Assembly: GCA_007693745.1 (NCBI GenBank)
Contig: REDA01000062.1
Location: forward strand, 17,828 to 81,827
Source: Balneolaceae bacterium
GTDB taxonomy: Bacteria; Bacteroidota; Rhodothermia; Balneolales; Balneolaceae
Length of the DNA stretch: 64,000 nucleotides
Direction of reading: 5' to 3'
Shown: positions 51,699 through 59,971 of the stretch, in pieces
How positions within the stretch are numbered: the stretch's first letter is position 1
Layout: each line of letters opens with the position of its first letter
The notes under the pieces: model-generated
The model's input: the letters and a program-made list of their open reading frames with translations, nothing else
Database searches by the model: none
What the model was told of the DNA's origin: nothing
Made by a program: the position numbers and the translations under genes

Positions 51699-53597
51699 TC
51701 AGGGCGCCCAGATGTTGTCAGTCCGGTTTACATCGGCCATCCGAAGCGAGGGATCGATCTCTATCCTGCTGATTTCTCCGGCCGCGCGGTCGATCGTGAA
51801 CCTATACTCCGGAAATACCCATGGCCACTCTTCCAGTACCATTCGTTCCACTTCCGGAAATTCATGCTCTTTCTCTCCCCACATGATCCGCATCGGAATG
51901 TAGTAGTGCTTCAGCGAACCGTCTGTGAATTCCACTTCGATATCCAGCGGCATCGGCATGAGTCCGGTCCGTCCGAGTGTAACCCCGGTAAAGCCGTCTG
52001 ATTCCTCAACAGCTGTAATACCGTAATCAATGGTTTTGGTTGTGGTGATCCAGTACTCATAGTACCATTTCAGATCCATTCCGCTCTCCTTTTCAGCAAC
52101 CCGGAGAAAGTCGTGCCCGTCGGGATGCCTGAACTTCCATTCGTCATAAAATCTTCGCAGGGTTCGCCAGAGAGCCTCTTCTCCGATGATGTATCCCAGC
52201 TGATGCAGAAACATGGCTCCTTTGGTATAGGAGCCGGTACCGTAGGCACTGTTTCGCTCATAATGATCTGCATGGAGATGCAGCGGCTCCTCTATCCCGG
52301 CATCCACGATCCTGAAGTAGCCCTGATATCGCGAAATCATCGGATCTCCCTCTCCCTCGTTGAAAAGCTCATTCATAATGAGGGTGGTCAGGTAGGTTGT
52401 AAAGCCTTCATCAATCCACTGATCATACACCTCGTTTGTGGCAATGACACCTTCAAACCAGGCGTGGATCAGTTCATGAACCGTAACCCCCACCAGACTC
52501 TGCAGTGTTCGGTTTCCGGTGATCAGTGTGGCCATGGTGTACTCCATGCCTCCGTCTCCTCCCTGAATGACGATATACTCATCATAAGGATAGGGGCCTA
52601 TATGCTCATTCATCCATTCAAAGGCTTTTACGGTAAATTCCGGAAGCTTTTCCCAGTTTTCAAGCAGGCTTTCATTGGCTTCTGCAGCTGCATTTTCCGC
52701 AACCGGATCGGTCTGATAAAAGAAACGCAGGAGGGGCCCGCCGGGTACCTCTGCTGTCGTGTGCGTATAATCGGGATCGGCAGCCCAGGCCACGTCATGA
52801 ACATGATCTGCCCTGAAATGCCAGGTGAGTTTATCGCCTTCCGGCTGATGTACTTCCATCCCGGAAGATTCGTATCCGAAACCGATCTGCTCCGGGTTTT
52901 GCAGAATGGCCCCGGCGGCTACCAGATAGTCACGATCGATGGTGATCTGAATATCAAAAGAGCCGAAGGGTGCATAAAACTCTCTGCCTATGTAAGGATT
53001 GGCGTGCCATCCAAGGCGATCATAAGCCGCAATCTTGGGATACCACTGCGTCATGGAAAAGCGGATCCCCTCTGCATTGTCACGTCCCGACCGCCGGGTC
53101 TGAAGCGGCACCTGTGCGTCGAACTCCATCTCAAATACGACCGTATCACCCGGGAGTACCGGTTCGGCAAGATGCACTTCCATGATTGTGCCTTTTACGG
53201 TGAACCCGGCCTCTTGTCCGTTCTGTCTGATCCAGTGGATGTTCTGAAACCCGATCTCCGTTTCATCATAATGATAGATGCGATCACGTACCCGTCGATC
53301 CGGATCTGCAATAGTTCTGGATCGCTTGTCCATCATGCTGTTGGGCTGAAACGCATTGAAAAAGAGATGGTAGAAAACCCGGCTTAGTGTGTCGGGCGAA
53401 TGGTTGTGATAGGTGAGATGCTGGTATCCCTCAAAACGGTTTTCCTGCGCAAACATCTCAATCTCCATCCGATAGTCCACCTCCTGCTGCCACTCACCAT
53501 ACCCCTGAGCCGTTGCAGAATTGCTGCCAAAATGAACCCATACGGTCAGTGACAGGATAAAAAGATATTTTTTAAAAGAGTCTAATGAAAAGAGCAT
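51699..53597 (-). CDS. M1-family zinc metallopeptidase, secreted
   Basis: From the ATG at 53597 (after the recR stop) the protein has 632 residues with an N-terminal signal region ending near NSATAQ. The peptidase has GGMEYTM in place of the GAMEN loop (about 338), VHELIHAWFEG with the HExxH zinc site (about 375) and DEGFTTYL with the third ligand. It probably trims peptides in the periplasm or outside. A frame reaching 53702 would overlap recR and lack a signal start. Confidence 0.92.
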   Translation of the reverse strand: MLFSLDSFKKYLFILSLTVWVHFGSNSATAQGYGEWQQEVDYRMEIEMFAQENRFEGYQHLTYHNHSPDTLSRVFYHLFFNAFQPNSMMDKRSRTIADPDRRVRDRIYHYDETEIGFQNIHWIRQNGQEAGFTVKGTIMEVHLAEPVLPGDTVVFEMEFDAQVPLQTRRSGRDNAEGIRFSMTQWYPKIAAYDRLGWHANPYIGREFYAPFGSFDIQITIDRDYLVAAGAILQNPEQIGFGYESSGMEVHQPEGDKLTWHFRADHVHDVAWAADPDYTHTTAEVPGGPLLRFFYQTDPVAENAAAEANESLLENWEKLPEFTVKAFEWMNEHIGPYPYDEYIVIQGGDGGMEYTMATLITGNRTLQSLVGVTVHELIHAWFEGVIATNEVYDQWIDEGFTTYLTTLIMNELFNEGEGDPMISRYQGYFRIVDAGIEEPLHLHADHYERNSAYGTGSYTKGAMFLHQLGYIIGEEALWRTLRRFYDEWKFRHPDGHDFLRVAEKESGMDLKWYYEYWITTTKTIDYGITAVEESDGFTGVTLGRTGLMPMPLDIEVEFTDGSLKHYYIPMRIMWGEKEHEFPEVERMVLEEWPWVFPEYRFTIDRAAGEISRIEIDPSLRMADVNRTDNIWAP

Positions 53598-53613
53598 GGG
53601 CAGTCTGTATAGT

Positions 53614-54219
53614 TCAAAACAGGGTTCTGCTTGCAAAGGCCCGGCTGAGTGTAGCTTCATCGATAAATTCGAGTTCTGTACCCATGGGGATTCCGTAAGC
53701 AATCCGTGTAACGTTAACGTCGTAATTTAAAAGCAGTTTGTTGATATAGTACGAAGTGGCTTCACCTTCGGCATCCGGATTGAGAGCCAGAATCACTTCA
53801 TTCACCTCCTCCTCAGCTCCTGAAACTCTCTCCAGAAGCTCCCGGATGCGAATATCGTCTGGGCCGATGTTTTCGAGTGGTGAGATGGTTCCGCCCAGCA
53901 CGTGATAGCGGCCACGGAACTCGTTGGTTCGTTCAATTGTGGAGACATCCTGAAATTCTTCAACCACACAGATCGTCCCGTTTATTCTCTTCGGATTGCT
54001 GCAGACAGGACAGGGATCGCTGTCGGTAATGGTTCCGCACACCGAGCAGCGGATCACCGCTTTTTTCAGTTTTACAAGTGCATCTGATAGCTTCAGCACC
54101 TCCTCTTCGGGTTGTTTGAGGAGATAGATGGCCATTCGCCGGGCCGATTTACGCCCGGTACCCGGAAGCCTTGCAAGCTCTTCGATCACCCTTTCAAGGG
54201 CCTCGGAAGTGATCTGCAT
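53614..54219 (-). CDS. recR: Recombination mediator RecR
   Basis: The 201-residue protein has the helix-hairpin-helix LARLPGTGRKSARRMA, a four-Cys zinc finger (CSVCGTITDSDPCPVC), the Toprim core VVEEFQDVSTIERT and LALNPDAEGEATSYYI, and the Walker B-like RIAYGIPMGTELEFID. RecR works with RecO in RecA loading at gaps. Its ATG shares one base with the ybaB stop (TGATG), and dnaX lies upstream: the classical dnaX-ybaB-recR operon. Confidence 0.96.
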   Translation of the reverse strand: MQITSEALERVIEELARLPGTGRKSARRMAIYLLKQPEEEVLKLSDALVKLKKAVIRCSVCGTITDSDPCPVCSNPKRINGTICVVEEFQDVSTIERTNEFRGRYHVLGGTISPLENIGPDDIRIRELLERVSGAEEEVNEVILALNPDAEGEATSYYINKLLLNYDVNVTRIAYGIPMGTELEFIDEATLSRAFASRTLF

Positions 54220-54566
54220 CAGAGGCCGAATTTACTCAGATCCATACCCGGAATACCACCACCTGGTAAAATATCCTTGTAGAGATCCTGCATTTTGGCC
54301 TTGGCTGCCTCCTCTGCCTTTTGCAGGGCTTTATTCACACCCGCAACCACCAGGTCCTCAATCATCTCCTTGTCATCGGGATCAATCACATCCCTGTCCA
54401 GTTCTATACTGATCAGTTCCCGCTTGCCGTTCGCTTTTACTTTCACCATACCACCCCCGGCATCTGCCTCGACGATCACTTCAGAAAGACGCTCCTGAGC
54501 CTCTTTCATCTTCAGCTGCATATCGGAGATTTTGCCGAACATATCGGCCATGTTAAACTGACTCAT
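54219..54566 (-). CDS. YbaB/EbfC family nucleoid-associated protein
   Basis: The 115-residue protein has the family's N-terminal coiled helix (FGKISDMQLKMKEAQERLSEV), the central GGGMVKVKANGKRELISIELD strands, and the acidic DPDDKEMIEDLVVAGVNKAL helix. It binds DNA as a dimer. It lies between dnaX and recR in the conserved order and is translationally coupled to recR. Confidence 0.94.
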   Translation of the reverse strand: MSQFNMADMFGKISDMQLKMKEAQERLSEVIVEADAGGGMVKVKANGKRELISIELDRDVIDPDDKEMIEDLVVAGVNKALQKAEEAAKAKMQDLYKDILPGGGIPGMDLSKFGL

Positions 54567-54603
54567 AATGTACCTGTTTTGGTTTCACGATTTTCGTTCC
54601 CGG

Positions 54604-56619
54604 TTAATACTGCAGTTCCGCCCCGAACAGCTCCACAATGGTTTTCAGATGCGGATCATTTTTTTGAATTTCCCTGAAGCGATCATATGGGCTCATAGCC
54701 TGCGAACCCACACTCTCCTTACGCTCTTCCAGGCAGCGAAATCGTACCTGAATACCGATGATGGATTTAAGCAGTGATGCGAGTTCCAGTTTATTTTCCT
54801 CTACCATATTTGCTGCAAACGGATCGTGAACCGAGAGTACAAGTTCATTACCACGCAGCTCTTTCAGCCTTACATCTTCCATCTGATGAAATAGCATTTT
54901 TGATACAGAGCGTTCCAGAAGAGAGAGGTAATCCTTCCAGAGGACTTCCACCTCTTCCAGGCTGCGTACCTTTCTCACCTCTTCTTTCGCGGATTGCGAC
55001 TGTTCCCCAGCGGATTTTCTGCTCACTGCCTGTGTCCTGACTCTCTCTTTAAACAGTGCCGGGCGACCGTTTAGTATAAGATCCTCCTCAAGTTCTGTTT
55101 CATTCAGATCTTCTGTCCGCGCTTGCTGATCAGTCAGTTCCCTGCCCTCTGAATGCATTTCCGGTGACCCGGCCGCTCTCTTGCGGTTCGGTTCATCCGT
55201 TTGCCGCTCCGCTCTATCTGAAAAGCCGGTCTTATCCGAGCGGGAAATTTCTTCATTCCGGATCCCATGAGCATCCCTATGCAGTGGATTCCCCTCACCG
55301 GATGGCTCTGTGAAGCGATCTCCCTGCTGTTCTGTTCTCTCAGCAGCTTCAGCGGCTTGTATCCACCCGGAATCTGTACTGGCAGGTGAACTGACCTGTA
55401 CGCCGGGTTGGTTTGTCTGCGTCTGTATCGGCATATCCGCGTCTCCTGCGGAACCAGATTCCGCCCGATTTAAACCCGATTCGGGGTTACCGGCCGGACT
55501 GACGGATTTTTTTTTTAATGCTTCTGCAGCATCCAGCAGTTCTTCAAGGGTACGGTTTCGGCTCATGTGAACGAGTTTAAGGGCCATGATTTCGAAGTGC
55601 ACCCTCGGTTGCTGCACATCCCGGATTCGAATCTGTGCCTCGCTCACTGTATGCAGCATCCTCATCAAGTCGCTCTCGGTGAAAGATTTAGCCGCGCCCC
55701 TGTAACGCTCCTTGGTCTCCTGTGTCGCTTCAACCAGGTACATCTGGTCCGATCCTGAAGCAACATAAATGTTGCGGATGTGTTCGGTGAGCGAGACCAG
55801 AAACTCCTGTATATCCACACCCTCCTTGAGCAGCCTGTCGATCAGTGTCAATGCAGCGGCTGCATTCTGCCCTGCCACAGCCTCTGTAAATTCAAAGAGC
55901 TGATCATTGCCCACCATATTCAGGGCATTTACAAGCTCTTTGTATTCGATCGTGAGTCCGCAAAAAGCGATGGCCTGATCCATCAGTCCAAGCGCATCCC
56001 GAAGAGCGCCATCCGCGCGGCGTGCAATCGTGTGAAGGGATTCATTATCGATGCTGATTCCCTCTTTCTCAGAGATCTCTTTCAGACGCACCACAATCTC
56101 ATCCACGCTGATTCTCCTGAAATCAAATCGCTGCACTCTGGACAGAATGGTCGGCAGAATTTTGTGCGGCTCTGTTGTGGCGAAGATAAAGATGGCGTAA
56201 GGAGGCGGTTCTTCAAGTGTTTTCAGAAGCGCATTAAATGCCTGTTTGGAGAGCATATGCACTTCATCGATGATAAAGATTTTAAAATTCCCGTTCTGTG
56301 GCGGAACCCGTACCACTTCTCTGAGATGGTGCACGTCCTCTACCTTATTGTTCGATGCAGCATCAATTTCAACGATGTTGAGAGTCTGGCTCAGCATCTC
56401 GCCATCCACGGTTTCATCGACCTCATTAATGGCTCTTGCAAGCACCCTCGCCATGGTGGTTTTGCCAACCCCGCGTGGTCCGCAGAACATATAGGCGTGG
56501 GATAACCTTTTGGAGGCAATCGCATTTTTCAGGGTACTGCTTACATGTTCCTGAGATACGATGTCCTCGAAGGTTTGCGGTCTGTATTTTCGGGTCAGTG
56601 CCCTGTAGTTACCTGACAT
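54604..56619 (-). CDS. dnaX: DNA polymerase III subunits gamma/tau
   Basis: The 671-residue protein has the AAA+ clamp-loader ATPase: Walker A GPRGVGKTT (48-56), DEVHMLS, sensor 1 ATTEPHK and arginine-finger region ILSRVQRFDFRR. Domain III ends near residue 368, followed by a long polar Ser/Glu/Gln-rich linker (about 372-560) and a C-terminal tau domain. The four zinc-binding cysteines normally found after Walker A are absent (residues 60-85). A run of ten As at codons 368-371 offers a frame slip to a short gamma form (see below). ybaB and recR follow. Confidence 0.95.
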   Translation of the reverse strand: MSGNYRALTRKYRPQTFEDIVSQEHVSSTLKNAIASKRLSHAYMFCGPRGVGKTTMARVLARAINEVDETVDGEMLSQTLNIVEIDAASNNKVEDVHHLREVVRVPPQNGNFKIFIIDEVHMLSKQAFNALLKTLEEPPPYAIFIFATTEPHKILPTILSRVQRFDFRRISVDEIVVRLKEISEKEGISIDNESLHTIARRADGALRDALGLMDQAIAFCGLTIEYKELVNALNMVGNDQLFEFTEAVAGQNAAAALTLIDRLLKEGVDIQEFLVSLTEHIRNIYVASGSDQMYLVEATQETKERYRGAAKSFTESDLMRMLHTVSEAQIRIRDVQQPRVHFEIMALKLVHMSRNRTLEELLDAAEALKKKSVSPAGNPESGLNRAESGSAGDADMPIQTQTNQPGVQVSSPASTDSGWIQAAEAAERTEQQGDRFTEPSGEGNPLHRDAHGIRNEEISRSDKTGFSDRAERQTDEPNRKRAAGSPEMHSEGRELTDQQARTEDLNETELEEDLILNGRPALFKERVRTQAVSRKSAGEQSQSAKEEVRKVRSLEEVEVLWKDYLSLLERSVSKMLFHQMEDVRLKELRGNELVLSVHDPFAANMVEENKLELASLLKSIIGIQVRFRCLEERKESVGSQAMSPYDRFREIQKNDPHLKTIVELFGAELQY
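55487..55516 (-). promoter_or_regulatory. Slippery A10 run in dnaX with close -1 stop (candidate gamma-forming site)
   Basis: The sense strand reads TTA AAA AAA AAA TCC across 55507-55516. A -1 shift, or one extra A in the mRNA, leads to ATC CGT CAG TCC GGC CGG TAA, stopping at 55487 to give a protein of about 377 residues. Loss of one A also stops within about a dozen codons. The site lies exactly at the end of domain III, where gamma proteins end. Confidence 0.65.
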
Positions 56620-56755
56620 ATCTTTTCACTGTTGCAGACGGAACATTGATACCCTGACAAGGTACAAAAATAGAATATCCTTTTTAACCAGAAATATTCA
56701 GTTTCATCGGCCAGCTTTTTTAAATTGCTGCAGAAACGATTAATTTACCCTTTCC

Positions 56756-58840
56756 ATGGGATTGAAAACAAACATACTCCTTACGGTAATTCTGCTGTTC
56801 CTCTCCGCCTCTGCAGGCCGGGCGCAGCAAAACAACACCTATGAAAGAGGACTCGAAGAGGTTCGCAATGGCAATGTAACACGTGCACTTGAGCTTTGGT
56901 ACGGAGCCTATTTTGATGGAGATGTTATCGTTGTGGACAGCAGGATTGGGTTTGAGTTCATTCGCGTAGTCACGGAGATGGAACTTCGCAGCTGGTATGA
57001 AACTGCCACATCCATGTATTACAAAGCGCTGAAGAACGGAAGCGGAAACGAAAGCCGGGCGGCGATCCGGCAGGAAATTGAACGGCTCAGGCCTCTCACC
57101 GGCGATGGAGTACACAGGCAGTGGCTGGAATGGTGGGGCGAACGAAGGGCCTCTGTGGGAATCGACATGGCAGGGTTCTGGATTCAGCTCGACCCAACAC
57201 CTGCCGAAATCCTGAACGAACGGCTTATTGAACACTGGGAACGCATTGCTGATGCAAGGAGACAGTTTTCCAAAAACAGAAGCACCATTTTCGGTACGGA
57301 CGACCGCTCCCTGATCTACATCCGCTACGGGCAGCCCGATCGCAGAAACAGCGGCATTCTGACACTTCAGACTCTGAATATCATGCCATGGCTTCAGAGG
57401 CAGCTGCTGCCTGCCGGAGCGGAACGGATGCGGGGAGAGGACTCGGATACTGAGACAGCACAGCAGGATCCGCAGACAGCAGAAGTACTGCAGCGGCTCG
57501 AAAGAGCGATGTACGACTTTCACAGATATCCCGAATATGAAATCTGGTTTTATGAAAATCTGATTCCTGGAAATCCTGAACCGGTGATCTTCCTTTTCGG
57601 TACGGATGTGCGAACCGATCAGTTCAGGCTTCAAACCAGCCTGGATGATTTTATTCCTGAAAGAGCCTTTCATCCCGACAGAGACCGGCCACAGGAAGCG
57701 CTGGAATTCGTTCGTGCAGGCATCACTCCGGCAATCATGCTTCAGCTCCTCTACTATGAGCAGCTCTCGGCAGTGGATCCTTTTTTCAGGGAACGGCTGA
57801 ACGAGCTCCGCGAGCGCATTCTTGAACAGAGACAGGATGTATTTGCAGGCATGGATCTGGATTTTAAATCGGAAAGCCGCCAGCTTGTAAACAGCCGTAC
57901 CATTCAGGCTCCGCGACAACGCTCTGTCTATGAAGGGCTTCTCCCAAAGATACCGATGCAGGTTCATCAGTATCGCTTTTTGGATGATGAAGGAAAACCC
58001 TATGTGCTCACGTATGTGGAGAGCAATTCCACGGAAGCATTCCTGATCGATTTTCACCGCAATAACGGAAGAGTTAATGGCAGCGGGCAACTGATTCAGG
58101 GAACAGATCTGCTCAGTGAATTCCCTCTCTACGAGGTGAGGCATTCCGTACAGGTCTATGATGCCTTCTGGAATCTTGCTTATTCCGGAGATGAATTCCC
58201 GCAACTGGTTCTGGAACACAATCCCGACGAGCATCCGTCATCAGCCCTGTTCAGGTTGCCCAACAGAAACCGCTCTTTCCAGTCAGCCTCAGTACAGCTG
58301 ATGAACTTCGATCCCGGGAGTGAATCGGTTCAGCAGACCCCATTCCCCTCCTCTGTACGAGGCTGGAACAGGTTGCAATTCCGTCAGCCACAGCCGCTGG
58401 TAAGCCACAGCGACACTCTCGAAGTGGCCGACCTTGTGCTTGGTTATCCGGATTCCCGAAACCCTACCCAGCCATTCAGTTTCAGGGTAGCCAACGATCA
58501 GATGATTCCTCTGGGCGAAACACTTCTGCTCCATTTCCAGGTCTATCATCTCACACCCATGGAAAATGGATTCACCCAGTTTGAGCTTACCTACAGAATC
58601 TATCCTGTGGATGATGCAGGGAATGTGAACCGGGAACAGACAGAGTTTATCCTGACTCTCAATTTCATCAATGAAGAGGTTATTGTGGTTGAGGATCTTG
58701 AAATTCAAACGGCTGATCTTGGGGTGGGGCTCTATGAATTGGTTGTCCTGTTTACCGATACCGAATCCGGTCAGTCCAGGGAGCGCCTGATCCGTTTTGA
58801 GGTGACCGACGATTCTCTTCGCAGAACCGCCAGCAGGTAG
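56756..58840 (+). CDS. GWxTD domain-containing secreted protein
   Basis: The 694-residue protein has a signal peptide (to about GRAQQ) and the GWxTD-family pattern: FWIQLDPTPAEILNERLIEHWERI near 140-165, then FGTDDRSLIYIRYGQPDRR. The name-giving Trp is replaced: the motif reads FGTDDR rather than GWxTDR. The C-terminal 250 residues are beta-rich. The family is frequent in Bacteroidota and related phyla, and its function is not known. It lies divergent from dnaX. A long antisense frame inside it is a coding shadow. Confidence 0.85.
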   Translation: MGLKTNILLTVILLFLSASAGRAQQNNTYERGLEEVRNGNVTRALELWYGAYFDGDVIVVDSRIGFEFIRVVTEMELRSWYETATSMYYKALKNGSGNESRAAIRQEIERLRPLTGDGVHRQWLEWWGERRASVGIDMAGFWIQLDPTPAEILNERLIEHWERIADARRQFSKNRSTIFGTDDRSLIYIRYGQPDRRNSGILTLQTLNIMPWLQRQLLPAGAERMRGEDSDTETAQQDPQTAEVLQRLERAMYDFHRYPEYEIWFYENLIPGNPEPVIFLFGTDVRTDQFRLQTSLDDFIPERAFHPDRDRPQEALEFVRAGITPAIMLQLLYYEQLSAVDPFFRERLNELRERILEQRQDVFAGMDLDFKSESRQLVNSRTIQAPRQRSVYEGLLPKIPMQVHQYRFLDDEGKPYVLTYVESNSTEAFLIDFHRNNGRVNGSGQLIQGTDLLSEFPLYEVRHSVQVYDAFWNLAYSGDEFPQLVLEHNPDEHPSSALFRLPNRNRSFQSASVQLMNFDPGSESVQQTPFPSSVRGWNRLQFRQPQPLVSHSDTLEVADLVLGYPDSRNPTQPFSFRVANDQMIPLGETLLLHFQVYHLTPMENGFTQFELTYRIYPVDDAGNVNREQTEFILTLNFINEEVIVVEDLEIQTADLGVGLYELVVLFTDTESGQSRERLIRFEVTDDSLRRTASR

Positions 58841-58859
58841 AAAAGAGCTTTACCTGCTG
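58831..58859 (+). terminator. Possible terminator of the GWxTD gene
   Basis: CAGCAGGTA and TACCTGCTG form a perfect 9-bp stem with an 11-nt loop that overlaps the stop codon. Only a weak T-run follows, so the call is tentative. Confidence 0.4.
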
Positions 58860-58896
58860 CTTATCCGCATCGTTACTTTTGCCGGATCAGCGCACC

Positions 58897-59331
58897 CTAT
58901 ACTCTTGATACCCAGGTTTGGGCAATCCTGCTTCCTAACCAGACAGTCCCGAGACCCAGAGCGATCTGCCCGCCGGTAAATACCAAAAAGAGCAGTACGG
59001 ATTCCCGGGCAAGCAGTAATGCGTCGGTCATGAATGCAGAGTAGGTTGTGTAGCTTCCGGCTGCTCCCGTCAGCAGAAACAGGCTCAAATAATGACTTTT
59101 ACCTGTTCCAGCTCTCAACAGGGTGTAAAAAAAACCGATCAGAAATGACCCGGCCATATTTTCAAAAAAGGTAGCTGCCATGCTGTAGTGTCCACCGATC
59201 AGATGTGAGGCCAGCTGATTGGTGGAATGCCGCATCAGAGCGCCGAATAAACCACCGGCGCCGACAACCAGTGAGTCCCAAAGCAGAGACATCCTCCTGT
59301 AGGGTTGATTCCGTTTTTTCAGAGTATCCAT
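58897..59331 (-). CDS. crcB: Fluoride ion transporter CrcB/Fluc (second of pair)
   Basis: The 144-residue protein has four membrane helices and Fluc motifs in weakened form: GAGGLFGALMRHSTN, ATFFENMAGSFLIGF and GAAGSYTTYSAF. The Phe-box position usually read TTFSxF is TTYSAF here. Fluc channels export fluoride as dual-topology dimers; paired genes usually make heterodimers. It overlaps the partner gene by 13 bp if started at 59331; an internal ATG at 59292 is also possible. Confidence 0.88.
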   Translation of the reverse strand: MDTLKKRNQPYRRMSLLWDSLVVGAGGLFGALMRHSTNQLASHLIGGHYSMAATFFENMAGSFLIGFFYTLLRAGTGKSHYLSLFLLTGAAGSYTTYSAFMTDALLLARESVLLFLVFTGGQIALGLGTVWLGSRIAQTWVSRV

Positions 59332-59723
59332 TTCGATAGTTTGTAACCTGTAAACAGAGCCAGAAAGACAACTGCGCCCTGCAGTGTCAGGTAGAGAGAG
59401 AGTTCCCGGTATCTCTGCTCACGCAGTAAAATCAGAGACTCGAGAGCAAAAGAAGAGAAGGTGGTGTAGGATCCCAAAAAACCAACGGAGAAAAAGAGCA
59501 AAAACGGAGTTTCGTGCAGAGGAGTTGAGAGGAGCCATGGCAGCAGAAACCCTGCCAGAAAGGACCCCGCCATATTGGAAATCACGGTTCCGTTCAGCAG
59601 TGCAGAAGGACCAAAAAGACGGATCGATGCACGGCCGGAGAGAAATCTCAGGACAGCCCCGGCCGCACCGCCGGCTCCAATAAGTAACAGAGAAAACAGC
59701 ATTTGGGGAAAATTGAAGGTCAA
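59319..59723 (-). CDS. crcB: Fluoride ion transporter CrcB/Fluc (first of pair)
   Basis: The 134-residue protein has four membrane helices with GAGGAAGAVLRFLSG, GTVISNMAGSFLAGF (pore Asn) and GFLGSYTTFSSFALES with both Phe-box residues. It matches Fluc better than its downstream partner does. The 13-bp overlap with the second gene points to equal production of two subunits. No crcB-type fluoride riboswitch was recognised upstream. Confidence 0.92.
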   Translation of the reverse strand: MTFNFPQMLFSLLLIGAGGAAGAVLRFLSGRASIRLFGPSALLNGTVISNMAGSFLAGFLLPWLLSTPLHETPFLLFFSVGFLGSYTTFSSFALESLILLREQRYRELSLYLTLQGAVVFLALFTGYKLSKWIL

Positions 59724-59971
59724 AAAAATTGTCTTTACAATGTTTTCGTCAAAGTTTTTTTTAAAACAAATATAACAGTTATTAACGACTGACCTAACGG
59801 GGTCTTTCGCTGATAAAAGGCCCCTTGTAAAAGAACTTCATTGTAAACCCTTGGTTTTATCATGTATCTTTATCAAGCTTTGAAGAGTTTAACCGTTTGC
59901 AATACATTTGATGCAAGGGCAAAAATGAATTTAATGTCAAAACTTTGCTCTGCCTCTAACTTTGGAACTTC

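Noticed and set aside
52113..53387. 424-codon frame on + across the M1 peptidase gene
   Set aside because: The minus strand encodes a clear HExxH peptidase here. The + frame has no family likeness or ribosome site.
56720..58234. 504-codon open frame on the minus strand inside the GWxTD gene
   Set aside because: Despite its length it runs antisense to a gene with a signal peptide and family motifs. Its translation is Cys/His/Ile-rich without a recognisable domain, as expected of a coding shadow.
59724..59971. Fluoride riboswitch or Bacteroidota promoter near the crcB pair
   Set aside because: TAACTTTG near 59954 resembles a -7 element but lies too close to the CDF start and lacks a properly spaced -33 TTTG. 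No crcB-type riboswitch core was recognised.
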